A stretch of 6,689 nt of DNA, from positions 1-6,689 of the forward strand of contig JADGNT010000284.1 in the NCBI GenBank assembly GCA_017883345.1. The letters run 5' to 3'. Positions 5,670 to 6,689 of the stretch are shown here, one piece after another; position 1 is the first letter of the stretch; each line of letters begins with the position of its first letter. The DNA is from Candidatus Solibacter sp. GTDB taxonomy: Bacteria; Acidobacteriota; Terriglobia; Bryobacterales; Bryobacteraceae. The position numbers and the translations under genes were made by a program. The notes under the pieces are model-generated. The model searched no databases. It worked only from the letters and a program-made list of their open reading frames with translations, and was not told where the DNA came from.

Positions 5670-6689
5670 CTATCGCCGATAAATCTCGATCACCGGCGCG
5701 TCTTTCACCATGATGCTCTTTTCCAAAGAATATACAATCCCGAGCCGCGCCGCGCGATTGACGGCGGTTTGCGCCGCGGCGCCCCCCATGGTAACTACCC
5801 ACGGCTCGTGCAGAAAAAGCTCGGGACGGCTCACGGCGGCATCAAAAGGCAGCCCGTTATCGGGGGTGAACGTTTCCCTCAGCGGGATGGCGAGGGTGCG
5901 ATACACACCGGTGAGATCGCCGAATCCGGTGAGGATGCCGGAACCGCGGACGTAGCGCGGGCGCAGGTAATCGGCGGTCTGGCGGGTCCATTCGCGGCGC
6001 GCCACCGAATTGACACGCGATTCTTCCCAGGTGACCCAGTTCCCAGGTGAGGGATGCGCCATCCACGGAACCACAGCGGCCAGAATGGCCAGTAGCGCTA
6101 GCGCCCCGCGCAGCGGCCGCGGCGCCACGCTGACCAGCCCAGCGCCGGCCAGCGCCAACAGCGGCAGTACGGCCAGTCCGTAGCGGCTGTTGTAATGGGA
6201 AAACGGCGGCAGCACCGGAATGAAGATCGGCGTGCCCGAGGAGTGCACGCTCCAGACGTAAAAGACGCCCGGCAGGGCGAGCAGCAGCAGCGGCCAGAAC
6301 TTGCGGCGGAACATCGCGGCCACCGCGCCGGCCAGCGCAACCAGCGGCAGGCACGGGCCCGCGCAGAGTTGCACGGCGGTGCGGTAATAGAGGAAGGCCT
6401 CGCGCCAATCGTTCTTACCCGGGTAAGACGCGTTGCCTTGGATGGCGCGCGCCGAGTAGGGGCCGCGATAGAAGGCCAGCGGGTCCATGGTGAGCCACCA
6501 ATTGTGGCCCAGCCAGAAGAGCGGCCCGAGCGCCGCGAGAAAAGTGAACAGCATGGCGACGCCCACCCGGTTGCGCCGCGCGGCAATCGCAAAATAGATG
6601 GCGGCGAAGGGCAGCAGGAACCAGCCCTCGTAGCGCGTCAGCGTGGCCGCGCAAGCCGCCATCCCCGCGCCGGCCACCGCGCCCCATCC
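5670..6689 (-). CDS. Polytopic GT39/ArnT-like glycosyltransferase, C-terminal part (5' end outside window)
   Basis: 339 residues are visible and the frame stays open to the window edge, so the N-terminal part, including any acidic catalytic motif of the first periplasmic loop, is missing. TLTRYEGWFLLPFA near the start of the visible part is a hallmark of dolichyl/polyprenyl-phosphate-mannose-type (GT-C fold) transferases. Six or so hydrophobic segments follow, among them GWFLLPFAAIYFAIAA, AMLFTFLAALGPLFWLG, LPLVALAGAVAAMF, WPLLLLALPGVFYVW, LAVLPLLALAGAGLV and LALLAILAAVVPWMA. A soluble C-terminal domain of about 120 residues comes last. Members move a sugar from a lipid carrier to lipid, glycan or protein at the outer face of the inner membrane; donor and acceptor are unknown here. 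It ends 236 bp before the ybjQ-like start, on the same strand, with a repeat-rich gap between. Confidence 0.8.
   Translation of the reverse strand, partial: GWGAVAGAGMAACAATLTRYEGWFLLPFAAIYFAIAARRNRVGVAMLFTFLAALGPLFWLGHNWWLTMDPLAFYRGPYSARAIQGNASYPGKNDWREAFLYYRTAVQLCAGPCLPLVALAGAVAAMFRRKFWPLLLLALPGVFYVWSVHSSGTPIFIPVLPPFSHYNSRYGLAVLPLLALAGAGLVSVAPRPLRGALALLAILAAVVPWMAHPSPGNWVTWEESRVNSVARREWTRQTADYLRPRYVRGSGILTGFGDLTGVYRTLAIPLRETFTPDNGLPFDAAVSRPELFLHEPWVVTMGGAAAQTAVNRAARLGIVYSLEKSIMVKDAPVIEIYRR

Overview
The window is GC-rich, densely coding bacterial DNA, most likely from Acidobacteriota (Solibacter/Bryobacter-like soil lineages). This assignment is an inference from gene style: a secreted Ala/Pro-rich FKBP, a large exported Asp-box propeller protein, and short GC-rich palindromic and tandem repeats between genes. 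No marker gene in the window fixes the taxonomy.

Layout. On the plus strand, positions 1-789 hold the 3' part of an exported FKBP-type peptidyl-prolyl isomerase. After 16 bp comes a 722-residue secreted sortilin/GH74-like protein with about twelve Asp-boxes (806-2974). Its stop codon overlaps the stop of a minus-strand TacA-TacT type toxin-antitoxin pair (2971-3758: an RHH/DUF1778 antitoxin and a GNAT toxin). That pair has a textbook sigma70-type promoter whose spacer is filled by a perfect 19-bp palindrome. Just beyond the promoter (3851-4203) lies a broken, internally deleted second copy of the 3' end of the Asp-box gene, so the TA module sits between two ~318-bp direct repeats about 95% identical.

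Positions 4292-5433 carry a translationally coupled minus-strand pair: a YbjQ/UPF0145 protein followed by a diaminopimelate epimerase-like protein. The latter has serine at both positions where DapF normally has its catalytic cysteines. The pair is bracketed by two copies, in opposite orientation, of one ~32-bp hairpin element. A repeat-filled gap (5434-5669) then leads to the C-terminal part of a multi-membrane-spanning GT39/ArnT-like glycosyltransferase that runs off the right edge.

Most notable: (1) the DapF-like protein with both catalytic Cys replaced by Ser and the usual NPH His replaced by Gln; (2) the TA module between duplicated ends of a surface-protein gene, with a decayed and rearranged right copy; (3) the TA operator placed exactly between -35 and -10, with a nearly leaderless antitoxin start; (4) the inverted pair of REP-like elements. 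I see no CRISPR array, tRNA, rRNA, transposase or phage gene.
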